From contig NZ_JAWPMM010000001.1 in the NCBI RefSeq assembly GCF_033344935.1, positions 3,396,001-3,460,000 on the forward strand: a stretch of DNA of 64,000 nucleotides. Reading direction: 5' to 3'. The DNA comes from Reichenbachiella sp. (GTDB taxonomy: Bacteria > Bacteroidota > Bacteroidia > Cytophagales > Cyclobacteriaceae). A program made the translations under genes and the position numbers. Shown here piece after piece: positions 53,804 to 61,004 of the stretch (position 1 is its first letter; the number at the start of each line of letters is the position of its first letter). The notes beneath the pieces are model-generated. The model was given only the letters and a program-made list of their open reading frames with translations, made no database searches and was not told the origin of the DNA.

Positions 53804-55255
53804 TTGAAAGACATATTAGAAAAATACGATCTGGTTGTAGGACTGGAGATTCATGTACAATTGAATACGGAAAGCAAGCTATTTGCTGCTGACAAGAACA
53901 GTTTTGGCGATAGTCCTAATAGCAATGTAAGTCCGATTACTTTGGCGCACCCAGGTACTTTACCAAAGCCGAACAAATCCGTGATTAGTCATGCGATCAA
54001 AATGGGATTGGCCATCAATTGTGACATTGCTTCATATACCACATTCGACCGAAAGAATTATTTCTATCCAGATTTACCGAAAGGTTATCAAACCACGCAA
54101 GACCAACACCCAATTTGCAGAGGTGGGTATATCGATGTAAAAAGTGGTGATAGCATCAAACGAGTCAATTTCAATAGAATCCACATCGAAGAAGACGCTG
54201 GTAAGTCCTCTCATGATGCTGAACACGAAGGTTCTCTTTTAGACTATAATCGAGCTGGTACGCCTTTGATTGAAATGGTGACTGAACCTGAGATCAGTTC
54301 TGCAGAGGAAGCCGGGAATCTCCTCACAGAGATCAGAAAGATCGTTCGCTACATCAATGTAGGCGATGGCAATATGGAGCAAGGCTCGTTGCGTTGCGAT
54401 GCTAATATCTCTTTAAAACCCAAAGGTTCTGATCAACTCGGTAAGAGAGTGGAAATCAAAAACATGAATTCCATTCGAAACGTGCAACGGGCGATCAATC
54501 ACGAAATCGAAAGACAGTCTGCGCTATTGGATGCTGGAAAAACAGTACTACAAGAAACGCGAGGATTCAACGATGACACGGGAGCAACCACCGGTCAACG
54601 TACGAAAGAAGAAGCCAATGACTACCGTTACTTCCCCTGCCCTGATCTGCTTCCTATTCATGTAAATGAATCATGGGTAGCTCAAGTAAAGGCCACCTTG
54701 CCCAAACTTCCACACGAAGTATTGGCTGACTTGCAGGACAATTATGAATTGAGCGCTTACGACGCTGAAATCATAGCGGATCAGAAAGAACTGTCAGACT
54801 ACTTCTATGAAACAACAAAGCTGACCAAACACTACAAACGTATTGCAAATTGGATGATCGGACCAATCAAAAGTGCCTTGAATGATTCGAATATAGAAAT
54901 ACAGGATTTTGTAGTAAAACCCACTTTACTTGCTGAGATCATTGAATTAGTAGCGACTGACAAAGTGAGTTTCTCGATGGCTTCTACTCGTCTGTTGCCA
55001 GCTTTAATTCAATCTCCAGACAAATCTGCTTTGGAGATGGCTAAACAAATGGAATTGCTGCAAAGCGATGACCAGGACGAGCTAGTTAAAACTATTGAAG
55101 CGGTAATTGCCAGTATGCCAGACAAGGCGAAAGCCTATAAAAGTGGCAAGAAGGGATTGTTGGGAATGTTTATGGGAGAAGTTATGAAAAAGACTGGCGG
55201 TAAAGCCAATCCAAAAGTGGCCAACAAATTAATAGCTGAGCTATTAGAAAAATAA
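53804..55255 (+). CDS. gatB: Asp-tRNA(Asn)/Glu-tRNA(Gln) amidotransferase subunit B
   Basis: This 483-residue subunit binds the mischarged tRNA and activates the acyl group in the GatCAB complex. It opens KYDLVVGLEIHVQLNTESKL, the family's first motif, and carries RKNYFYPDLPKGYQTTQ and DYNRAGTPLIEMVTEP. The C-terminal YqeY-like helical tail is present (about 330-483). It starts with TTG, since no ATG lies in frame near the family's usual first residues, with AATTAGGT upstream. gatA and gatC are not in this window. Confidence 0.95.
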   Translation: MKDILEKYDLVVGLEIHVQLNTESKLFAADKNSFGDSPNSNVSPITLAHPGTLPKPNKSVISHAIKMGLAINCDIASYTTFDRKNYFYPDLPKGYQTTQDQHPICRGGYIDVKSGDSIKRVNFNRIHIEEDAGKSSHDAEHEGSLLDYNRAGTPLIEMVTEPEISSAEEAGNLLTEIRKIVRYINVGDGNMEQGSLRCDANISLKPKGSDQLGKRVEIKNMNSIRNVQRAINHEIERQSALLDAGKTVLQETRGFNDDTGATTGQRTKEEANDYRYFPCPDLLPIHVNESWVAQVKATLPKLPHEVLADLQDNYELSAYDAEIIADQKELSDYFYETTKLTKHYKRIANWMIGPIKSALNDSNIEIQDFVVKPTLLAEIIELVATDKVSFSMASTRLLPALIQSPDKSALEMAKQMELLQSDDQDELVKTIEAVIASMPDKAKAYKSGKKGLLGMFMGEVMKKTGGKANPKVANKLIAELLEK

Positions 55256-55305
55256 ACAACAAGAGAATTATTTCGTTGACACCAATTGTTGAGAACGGTA
55301 AAAAT

Positions 55306-56412
55306 ATGATGATGAGAAAAAATTTAGGCTTTGTATTAGCCCTTACAGTTTTAGCTACTGCTTGCACAAAGAAGGATGGAGTATCCATATCAGGAACATA
55401 TGAAAACCCTGTCAAAGATCAGTTAGTCAAAATAGAATTGATCATGAACAATGAGTTGACGGTAGTCGATTCATTTCAATTGGATCCAAGCGGCGCATAC
55501 AACAGAACCATTAAAGTGTCAGAACCTGGTTTTTACAGACTCAATTTTTACAATCGACATGTCACCAATATGATTCTCGACCAAACTGATATTCAGTTAG
55601 TGAAAGATGAAAATGACCCAAGAGGCCGATATAAAGTAACAGGCTCAAAAGATATGGACTATATCTACGGGCTTACTACATTGAAACAAGACTTCGAAAA
55701 ACAATCACAGGCACTCAATGGAGAATTTATGAATGCCAGAAATAGTGGTGACATGGCATTGCTCGAGGATATTAGGAGTCGCTTTATGCAAATGAAAGCT
55801 GCTAATGACAATAAAATAAAAACGGCTATCATGCAAATGAATGGCTCGATCGCAGGCATTCTTTCCACTTCATTCATTGATGAAGAAAATGAATTCGCTT
55901 TTCTTGACAGTCTGGCTCAGAAATACCAAAATGAATTGCCTAATTCTAGCTACACGAAAGAGCTAGTGGAGAAAGTAGAAGCCTATAGAAAACTAGCCAT
56001 TGGCTCTCCTGCTCCAGAATTGTCCTTACCCAATCCTAATGGAGATATTATATCATTGAGTTCCTTCAAAGGCAAGTATGTCATGATCGATTTTTGGGCG
56101 GCCTGGTGTAGACCTTGCAGAATGGAGAATCCTAATGTGGTAAAAATGTACGATGCATACCATGACAAAGGTTTTGAAGTATTTGGGGTTTCTTTGGATC
56201 GCACTAAGCAAGCTTGGGTAAAAGCCATTGCAGAAGATCAATTGACATGGACACAAGTTTCTGACTTGAAATACTTCGAATCGGAAGCGGCACAGATCTA
56301 TCAGATCAATTCAATTCCAGCGACATATTTGATTGGCCCTGATGGAACTATCGTGGCTAAAAACCTAAGAGGGCCTGAGTTAGAAGCGAAATTGAAGGAA
56401 ATTTTTGGATAG
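55306..56412 (+). CDS. TlpA-family thiol-disulfide lipoprotein with DUF4369 domain
   Basis: This envelope protein has a lipoprotein signal peptide (MRKNLGFVLALTVLATAC), then a DUF4369-type N-terminal domain at about 20-120. The C-terminal thioredoxin-like domain carries YVMIDFWAAWCRPCRMENPN with a WCRPC redox pair and the cis-Pro region INSIPATYLIGPDG. It should reduce or exchange disulfides in the periplasm. The frame opens with TTG at 55276. The ATG at 55306 is preferred, with GAGAACGG upstream and two more ATG codons directly behind. The stop is 3 bp from the convergent gene. Confidence 0.87.
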   Translation: MMMRKNLGFVLALTVLATACTKKDGVSISGTYENPVKDQLVKIELIMNNELTVVDSFQLDPSGAYNRTIKVSEPGFYRLNFYNRHVTNMILDQTDIQLVKDENDPRGRYKVTGSKDMDYIYGLTTLKQDFEKQSQALNGEFMNARNSGDMALLEDIRSRFMQMKAANDNKIKTAIMQMNGSIAGILSTSFIDEENEFAFLDSLAQKYQNELPNSSYTKELVEKVEAYRKLAIGSPAPELSLPNPNGDIISLSSFKGKYVMIDFWAAWCRPCRMENPNVVKMYDAYHDKGFEVFGVSLDRTKQAWVKAIAEDQLTWTQVSDLKYFESEAAQIYQINSIPATYLIGPDGTIVAKNLRGPELEAKLKEIFG

Positions 56413-56415
56413 GGT

Positions 56416-56940
56416 TTATTTAAAAACCTGCTGAAGCACACCCCAAAGCTTTTTACGAAGGTCAGTAGATACTGAGATATTATTCAAGGCATCTGCTACA
56501 ATCAATTGACCGTCTCCGAGTTTAGTCGATACGTATTGCTGAGTACTCGCAGCCACCGGAAGCTGATGATTAGGAGTAAATGCAATTACATAGTCATACC
56601 CCACAGCTTTGGGTGTGGTAGCTGCTACATTTTGAAAGTCGACTTCATCAGTAGACTGACCTATTGCGCCAAGAATTTTTCCAAGATAATCTAAATCGCC
56701 TGCCGGCAATTCTTTAGCCGTTGGGTTATCAAATATCACGAGAATCTGATTTGTTGGCTTTTCAATTACGACCAATTTCTCCTCAGGTTCACTCACCACT
56801 GCTGGTGCAACCTCTTCTACTGTAGCAGAATCTTCTACCACAGTAACTTCTTCAACAATCGCACTACTCTCTTCTTTTTGATCAATCAAATAGATATCCT
56901 CATTGATCAAAAACTTCAAAAACTCATTTGAATTACCCAT
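56416..56940 (-). CDS. Protein of unknown function with acidic linker
   Basis: This 174-residue soluble protein is not one I recognise. A short N-terminal helix (NEFLKFLINEDIYLID) is joined by an acidic, Val/Glu-rich linker (about 22-60) to a compact alpha/beta domain (QILVIFDNPTAKELPAGDLD, VGYDYVIAFTPNHQLPVAAS). Its start overlaps the thioesterase stop by 8 bp, so the two are co-transcribed. The layout recalls adaptor proteins of the replication or repair machinery, but nothing specific supports that. Confidence 0.6.
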   Translation of the reverse strand: MGNSNEFLKFLINEDIYLIDQKEESSAIVEEVTVVEDSATVEEVAPAVVSEPEEKLVVIEKPTNQILVIFDNPTAKELPAGDLDYLGKILGAIGQSTDEVDFQNVAATTPKAVGYDYVIAFTPNHQLPVAASTQQYVSTKLGDGQLIVADALNNISVSTDLRKKLWGVLQQVFK

Positions 56941-57457
56941 TGATAAATATTGATTTGAGTTCAGTAGCCTCTTCCGGCTTCATTTTCTTAGCCAAAACCA
57001 AACGCAACTGACGACGCCTTAAAGCTCCATCAAACATTTCTGTTTCTTCGTCCGTTTCCGGCACCACTTCTGGCACGTCTATTGGGCTTCCCCCTTGATC
57101 TACAGCCACAAACGTATAAAAAGCCTGATTGCTACTAACTTTCTTCCCGCCTGGAATATCTTCTGCTGACACATCAATAAAAACTTCCATGGATGAGTTG
57201 AAAGAGCGGGTTACTTTGGCTGTCAAAGTGATTACATTGCCTAATCTGATCGGGGCAGAAAAAGACACATTATCTACGGATGCCGTTACCACAATTCGAT
57301 TAGAATGCTTCTGTGCTGCAATCGCCGCCGCGATATCCATCCAATGCAACAGTCTCCCTCCCATTAGATTATTCAAGGTATTGGTGTCGTTAGGCAATAC
57401 CAATTCAGTCATTATGGCAATCGACTCAGAAGGTGTCTTTTGTTTCTTTCTACTCAT
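56933..57457 (-). CDS. Acyl-CoA thioesterase (hotdog fold)
   Basis: This 174-residue protein hydrolyses acyl-CoA. The hotdog core has TNTLNNLMGGRLLHWMDIAA with the catalytic Asn/Asp region, VVTASVDNVSFSAPIRLGNV and a C-terminal VPETDEETEMFDGALRRRQL tail. It resembles YciA/BACH-type thioesterases. It lies 5 bp after pcm. Confidence 0.87.
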   Translation of the reverse strand: MSRKKQKTPSESIAIMTELVLPNDTNTLNNLMGGRLLHWMDIAAAIAAQKHSNRIVVTASVDNVSFSAPIRLGNVITLTAKVTRSFNSSMEVFIDVSAEDIPGGKKVSSNQAFYTFVAVDQGGSPIDVPEVVPETDEETEMFDGALRRRQLRLVLAKKMKPEEATELKSIFING

Positions 57458-57462
57458 AAGTT

Positions 57463-58119
57463 CTATTTTTTCCAGCCGTCATCCCCCAACAAAGGCACAA
57501 AGCTAAAATTGCTGTATTCTTCTTTTGTGATTCTTCCGTCCAATTGTTTTGTCAGACGTAACATCTTTTGTGTACTTCTATTTCCTACTGGAATTACCAA
57601 ATGCCCGCCAGGTTTCAACTGATCAACTAAAGCTTGTGGTACCGTTGGTGCACCAGCTGTCACAATTATTCCGTCGTAAGGTGCAAATTTATCATATCCT
57701 AGTGAACCATCACCAATTATAAACCTGGGTGAGTATCCCATAAATTTAAGCATCTTCTGCGCGAGCCTGGATAGCTTCTCCTTGTATTCTATAGTCACAA
57801 GGTCAACTCCATTCTCAACAAGTACGCAAGCTTGATAACCAGATCCAGTTCCAATTTCAAGTACCTTTTTCCCAGGGGAAACTTCTAGTAAATCTGTTTG
57901 AAACGCTACAGTATAAGGTTGTGAAATCGTCTGTCCTTCAGCTATAGGGAAAGCTTTGTCCTGATAAGCATGCTCAACAAATATCTCATCGAAAAACCAA
58001 TGCCTTGGAATTTTACCAATGGCATCAAGCACTCGCTCATTGGTTATTCCTTTCTCTCGTAGTTTCCGCACGAGAGACTTTCTCATCCCTTTATGTTTAT
58101 AGCTATCCTTCAATTCCAT
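57463..58119 (-). CDS. pcm: Protein-L-isoaspartate O-methyltransferase
   Basis: This 218-residue SAM-dependent enzyme repairs damaged aspartyl residues. GQTISQPYTVAFQTDLL is the family motif and VLEIGTGSGYQACVL is the SAM-binding loop. IIVTAGAPTVPQALVDQLKP and LVIPVGNRSTQ complete the Rossmann fold. The length is typical. The N-terminus is slightly basic. A TATTTTTG sequence sits just before the start but would give a nearly leaderless transcript. Confidence 0.93.
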   Translation of the reverse strand: MELKDSYKHKGMRKSLVRKLREKGITNERVLDAIGKIPRHWFFDEIFVEHAYQDKAFPIAEGQTISQPYTVAFQTDLLEVSPGKKVLEIGTGSGYQACVLVENGVDLVTIEYKEKLSRLAQKMLKFMGYSPRFIIGDGSLGYDKFAPYDGIIVTAGAPTVPQALVDQLKPGGHLVIPVGNRSTQKMLRLTKQLDGRITKEEYSNFSFVPLLGDDGWKK

Positions 58120-58217
58120 GAGCGATCAAAAATAGGAGATAAATTAATTATTGATCATTCCATGAGCCGTATATTTTAGCTAATCTTACATTAAATTCTA
58201 ATACGACGTTATATCAC

Positions 58218-58805
58218 ATGTTTACAGGAATAATTGAAACTGTTGGAGTTATTCAATCCATTGAAAAGTCAGGAACAAATGTTGATTTTACAATCAAAAG
58301 CAACATCAGTCATGAACTCAAAATTGATCAAAGTGTTGCTCATAATGGAGTTTGCCTGACAGTCACAGCGTTAAAAGATGATTGGCACAAAGTGACAGCT
58401 GTTGAGGAAACGCTACTCAAAACTAATTTGGGAGAATTAGAAGTTGGTGACATCGTTAATTTAGAACGATGCATGGTCGCCAATGGGCGTTTTGATGGAC
58501 ACATTGTTCAAGGGCACGTGGATCAAATTGGAAAATGCACAAAAAAAGAGGAAAGAGATGGAAGTTGGTTATTCGATTTTGAATATGACAGCGATCTCGG
58601 TAATGTAACCGTTGAAAAAGGTTCCATCTGCATCAACGGCATTAGCTTAACTTGCTTCAATTCTCAGGATGGCAAGTTTTCGGTGACTATTATACCTTAT
58701 ACCATGGAACATACCAGTTTTAAAACACTTCAGCCAGGTGACGTCATCAACCTCGAATTTGATATTATTGGGAAATATGTTTCTAAACTTTTAAATAAAA
58801 AGTAA
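58218..58805 (+). CDS. ribE: Riboflavin synthase, alpha subunit
   Basis: This 195-residue enzyme makes riboflavin from two lumazine molecules. It starts MFTGIIETVGVIQSI and has two lumazine-binding barrels. SVAHNGVCLTVTAL lies in the first and KGSICINGISLTCF in the second, with the C-terminal helix ending LNLEFDIIGKYVSKLL. The length is standard. Confidence 0.95.
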   Translation: MFTGIIETVGVIQSIEKSGTNVDFTIKSNISHELKIDQSVAHNGVCLTVTALKDDWHKVTAVEETLLKTNLGELEVGDIVNLERCMVANGRFDGHIVQGHVDQIGKCTKKEERDGSWLFDFEYDSDLGNVTVEKGSICINGISLTCFNSQDGKFSVTIIPYTMEHTSFKTLQPGDVINLEFDIIGKYVSKLLNKK

Positions 58806-58840
58806 ATTAACAGATCAAACAAATTAATCTTACTTAGACT

Positions 58841-59542
58841 ATGGCGCTGAATTGCATGGTGGTGGATGATGATGAGCTAGCTAGGCTGATGATCCGAAAA
58901 TATGTAGAGAAGACCGATTTCCTTGAAATGACACATGAAATGTCCAACGGAATTGAAGCTTCAAACATCCTTCTTCAAAAAGACAATCCTGACGTAGACA
59001 TTATATTTCTTGATATTGAGATGCCTGAAATGTCGGGTATCGAATTGATGGAATCATTGACTGCGGACTATCAGGTGATCATGATTACATCTGCAGAAAA
59101 ATACGCTGTAAGAGCTTTTGAAAAGAATGTCACTGATTATTTAGTGAAGCCATTTAGCTACGGGCGTTTTCTAAAAGCTGCGGTCAAGGCGAATGTAACA
59201 CTTGAAAACCTTCGCAAAAAAGCGGAGAGTTTTCATGAACTATACGTCAAATCAGATTCAAGAATTTACAAAATCATCTTAGACAATATTTTGTTTATTG
59301 AGGCTATGGCAGATTATGTCATATTCAATACAATCAAAGGCAAACATATTGTTCACCACACGATGAAAGGAATTGAAAAGAAACTTCCAGCTAGTACTTT
59401 TGGAAGAGTTCATCGATCATACATTATCAATTATGATAAAATTGAGTACTTCGAAGATATGAATGTGGTGATCAACGAAAAGTATATTCCTGTTGGAGTT
59501 TCCTACCGTGAAAAGGTTTTCGAAAGATTGAATATGCTTTAA
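58841..59542 (+). CDS. LytTR-family response regulator
   Basis: This 233-residue regulator has a receiver domain (1-120) with the acidic pair DDDE at 9-12, the phospho-acceptor Asp58 in IIFLDIEMPEMSG, and the Lys in YLVKPFSY. The C-terminal LytTR DNA-binding domain (about 135-233) has ELYVKSDSRIYKIILDNILF and the FGRVHRSYIINYDKIEYFED segment. The sensor kinase is not in the window. The gene ends 15 bp before an inserted IS element, so its native downstream terminator may have been displaced. Confidence 0.92.
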   Translation: MALNCMVVDDDELARLMIRKYVEKTDFLEMTHEMSNGIEASNILLQKDNPDVDIIFLDIEMPEMSGIELMESLTADYQVIMITSAEKYAVRAFEKNVTDYLVKPFSYGRFLKAAVKANVTLENLRKKAESFHELYVKSDSRIYKIILDNILFIEAMADYVIFNTIKGKHIVHHTMKGIEKKLPASTFGRVHRSYIINYDKIEYFEDMNVVINEKYIPVGVSYREKVFERLNML

Positions 59543-59599
59543 ATTATATCTTTCATTTGACTAGTCCTAAATAATCGTTACAGATTTTAGGATAAAATA

Positions 59600-60448
59600 T
59601 TAGATAGCATCGGGTTTTAGCTCGGTGCTATTTTTGTTTCTATAGTTTCTAATCTTGACCTTGTCTTGCTGATGCATAAATGCCGGGGTATTCATCCAAC
59701 AGCTCCAATGAGGTCGATCATGGTTGTAGATATAAATACTCTGCTCAATGAGTTTGTCCATTAGTGCTACATCTGATGTGGTGATCCCTAAGATAAATTC
59801 ATGTTTCAATATCCCATTCACCCTTTCGGCTATGGCATTTTGATATGGGTCATAGCTTTCGGTCATGCTGCACCTTATATTATGATTGTTAAACACCTGT
59901 TGATAGGCATCGCAACAATACTGCAATCCTCTGTCTGAGTGATGGATCAACTTTCGCTCAGGATATATACGATTGGCAATAGCCATATTAAGGGCTGATA
60001 TTGCACCTGAAGCATCCAGACTTTTCGATACATCAAAGCCCATGATCCGCTTTGAATAAGCGTCTGTGACCAACGATAAATACATCGGATTTTTCCGTGT
60101 TCCAATGTAGGTGATATCCGATACCCATACTTGCTCAGGCCTTTGTATGGAAAGCCCATCAATAAGGTTTTTATGTTTTCTAAATCGATGATGAGAGTCA
60201 GTAGTGATATGATATTGTCTCTTAGGTACGATCTGAAGATGATTTGCTTTCATAATAGCAAATAGCCTGTCTCTTCCAACTCCCAGCGGCTGAAGTTCAT
60301 CATAAAGTAAATGATACAACTTTCTGGTACCTATACGAGGCATTTTCATACGCACCTTTTCAACCATAACTACTACCTTGGTGGCTATTTCTTGCTTTTG
60401 TTTACTTCTTCTGATAGAGCGGTAATAGATTTGCCTATTCATCCCCAA
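59600..60448 (-). CDS. IS3-family transposase OrfB (DDE integrase domain)
   Basis: This 282-residue protein is the catalytic part of the transposase. The DDE motif is visible as the first Asp in WVSDITYIGTRKN, the second in LIHHSDRGLQYCC, and the Glu in AIAERVNGILKHEF. The reading frame continues upstream of this ATG (EQKEGVTQICRLLG) into the end of orfA, where a run CAAAAAG could allow -1 frameshifting. The active protein is therefore probably a fused OrfAB made by programmed frameshift. No internal stop is seen. Confidence 0.93.
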   Translation of the reverse strand: MGMNRQIYYRSIRRSKQKQEIATKVVVMVEKVRMKMPRIGTRKLYHLLYDELQPLGVGRDRLFAIMKANHLQIVPKRQYHITTDSHHRFRKHKNLIDGLSIQRPEQVWVSDITYIGTRKNPMYLSLVTDAYSKRIMGFDVSKSLDASGAISALNMAIANRIYPERKLIHHSDRGLQYCCDAYQQVFNNHNIRCSMTESYDPYQNAIAERVNGILKHEFILGITTSDVALMDKLIEQSIYIYNHDRPHWSCWMNTPAFMHQQDKVKIRNYRNKNSTELKPDAI

Positions 60449-60465
60449 CAGTCTACAGATCTGGG

Positions 60466-60900
60466 TTACCCCTTCTTTTTGTTCAACCTTGAATCGATCA
60501 ACTGTTGGGGTAAAGACTTTTTTCTGATGGGGAGTTTGAATTCTTCTTCGGCTATGTCGATCATCATATCAAAGAAAATGGCTTTCTTATCTGCGTTTTC
60601 AACCTGCTGTTCAAGCTCTTTTTTTTGCTTTTCCAACAGCCGTACTTTCTGCTCAAGTTCGTATAGTTTTTGGTCTTTAGATTTTGGCATCCGAAGTGTT
60701 GATTTATTGACCCAATCAAAGTTACCAAATTTTCGAAGCCAATTGGTAACTGTAGAGTGTGACTGAATACCATACTTGCGAGCGGCGGCTTTTATGCCTA
60801 ACTCTCCGCTTTCAACTTCTGACACAACTGACAATTTAAAAGCGTAGCTGTAGTCCTTCTGTGTTCTTTTAACATACTTGTTCTCTGTGAGTTCGTTCAT
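60466..60900 (-). CDS. IS3-family transposase OrfA (HTH and leucine zipper)
   Basis: This 144-residue protein recognises the IS ends. A helix-turn-helix lies at about 15-60 (SYAFKLSVVSEVESGELGIK), followed by a coiled-coil leucine zipper at about 80-105 (LYELEQKVRLLEKQKKELEQ). It ends in a Lys-rich tail (SRLNKKKG) just at the likely frameshift site. The start lies 39 bp inside the right terminal repeat. Confidence 0.9.
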   Translation of the reverse strand: MNELTENKYVKRTQKDYSYAFKLSVVSEVESGELGIKAAARKYGIQSHSTVTNWLRKFGNFDWVNKSTLRMPKSKDQKLYELEQKVRLLEKQKKELEQQVENADKKAIFFDMMIDIAEEEFKLPIRKKSLPQQLIDSRLNKKKG

Positions 60901-60950
60901 AACGTCGTTTTTTGTGTAACGCTATTTCAGGACGGGACAATTTTTTATAA

Positions 60951-60990
60951 AAAAAGAGCCCTGCTTGAATTATCAAGCAGGGCTCTTTTT
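60951..60990 (-). terminator. Strong rho-independent terminator of the T9SS protein gene
   Basis: A perfect 18-bp stem (60951-60968 with 60973-60990) has a 4-nt loop and runs of A and T at both ends, so it could work in both directions. It lies 15 bp past the stop codon of the large secreted protein. Confidence 0.92.
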
Positions 60991-61004
60991 TGGTTTATTA
61001 TTTA

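Larger units (their letters stand above)
59558..60939 (-). mobile_element. IS3-family insertion sequence with terminal repeats and 3-bp target duplication
   Basis: The right end on the minus strand begins TGTCCCGTCCTGAAATAG and the left end on the plus strand begins TGACTAGTCCTAAATAAT. They match in 19 of the first 27 positions, so these are imperfect terminal inverted repeats. ATT flanks both sides (59555-59557 and 60940-60942), a 3-bp target duplication typical of the family. The element is about 1.4 kb, with orfA and orfB in the usual order and a -1 frame offset. It looks complete and possibly active. Confidence 0.88.

Noticed and set aside
58120-58134. TATTTTTG promoter of pcm
   Set aside because: The -7 element would place the transcript start almost on the ATG and no -33 TTG is present, so I did not annotate it.
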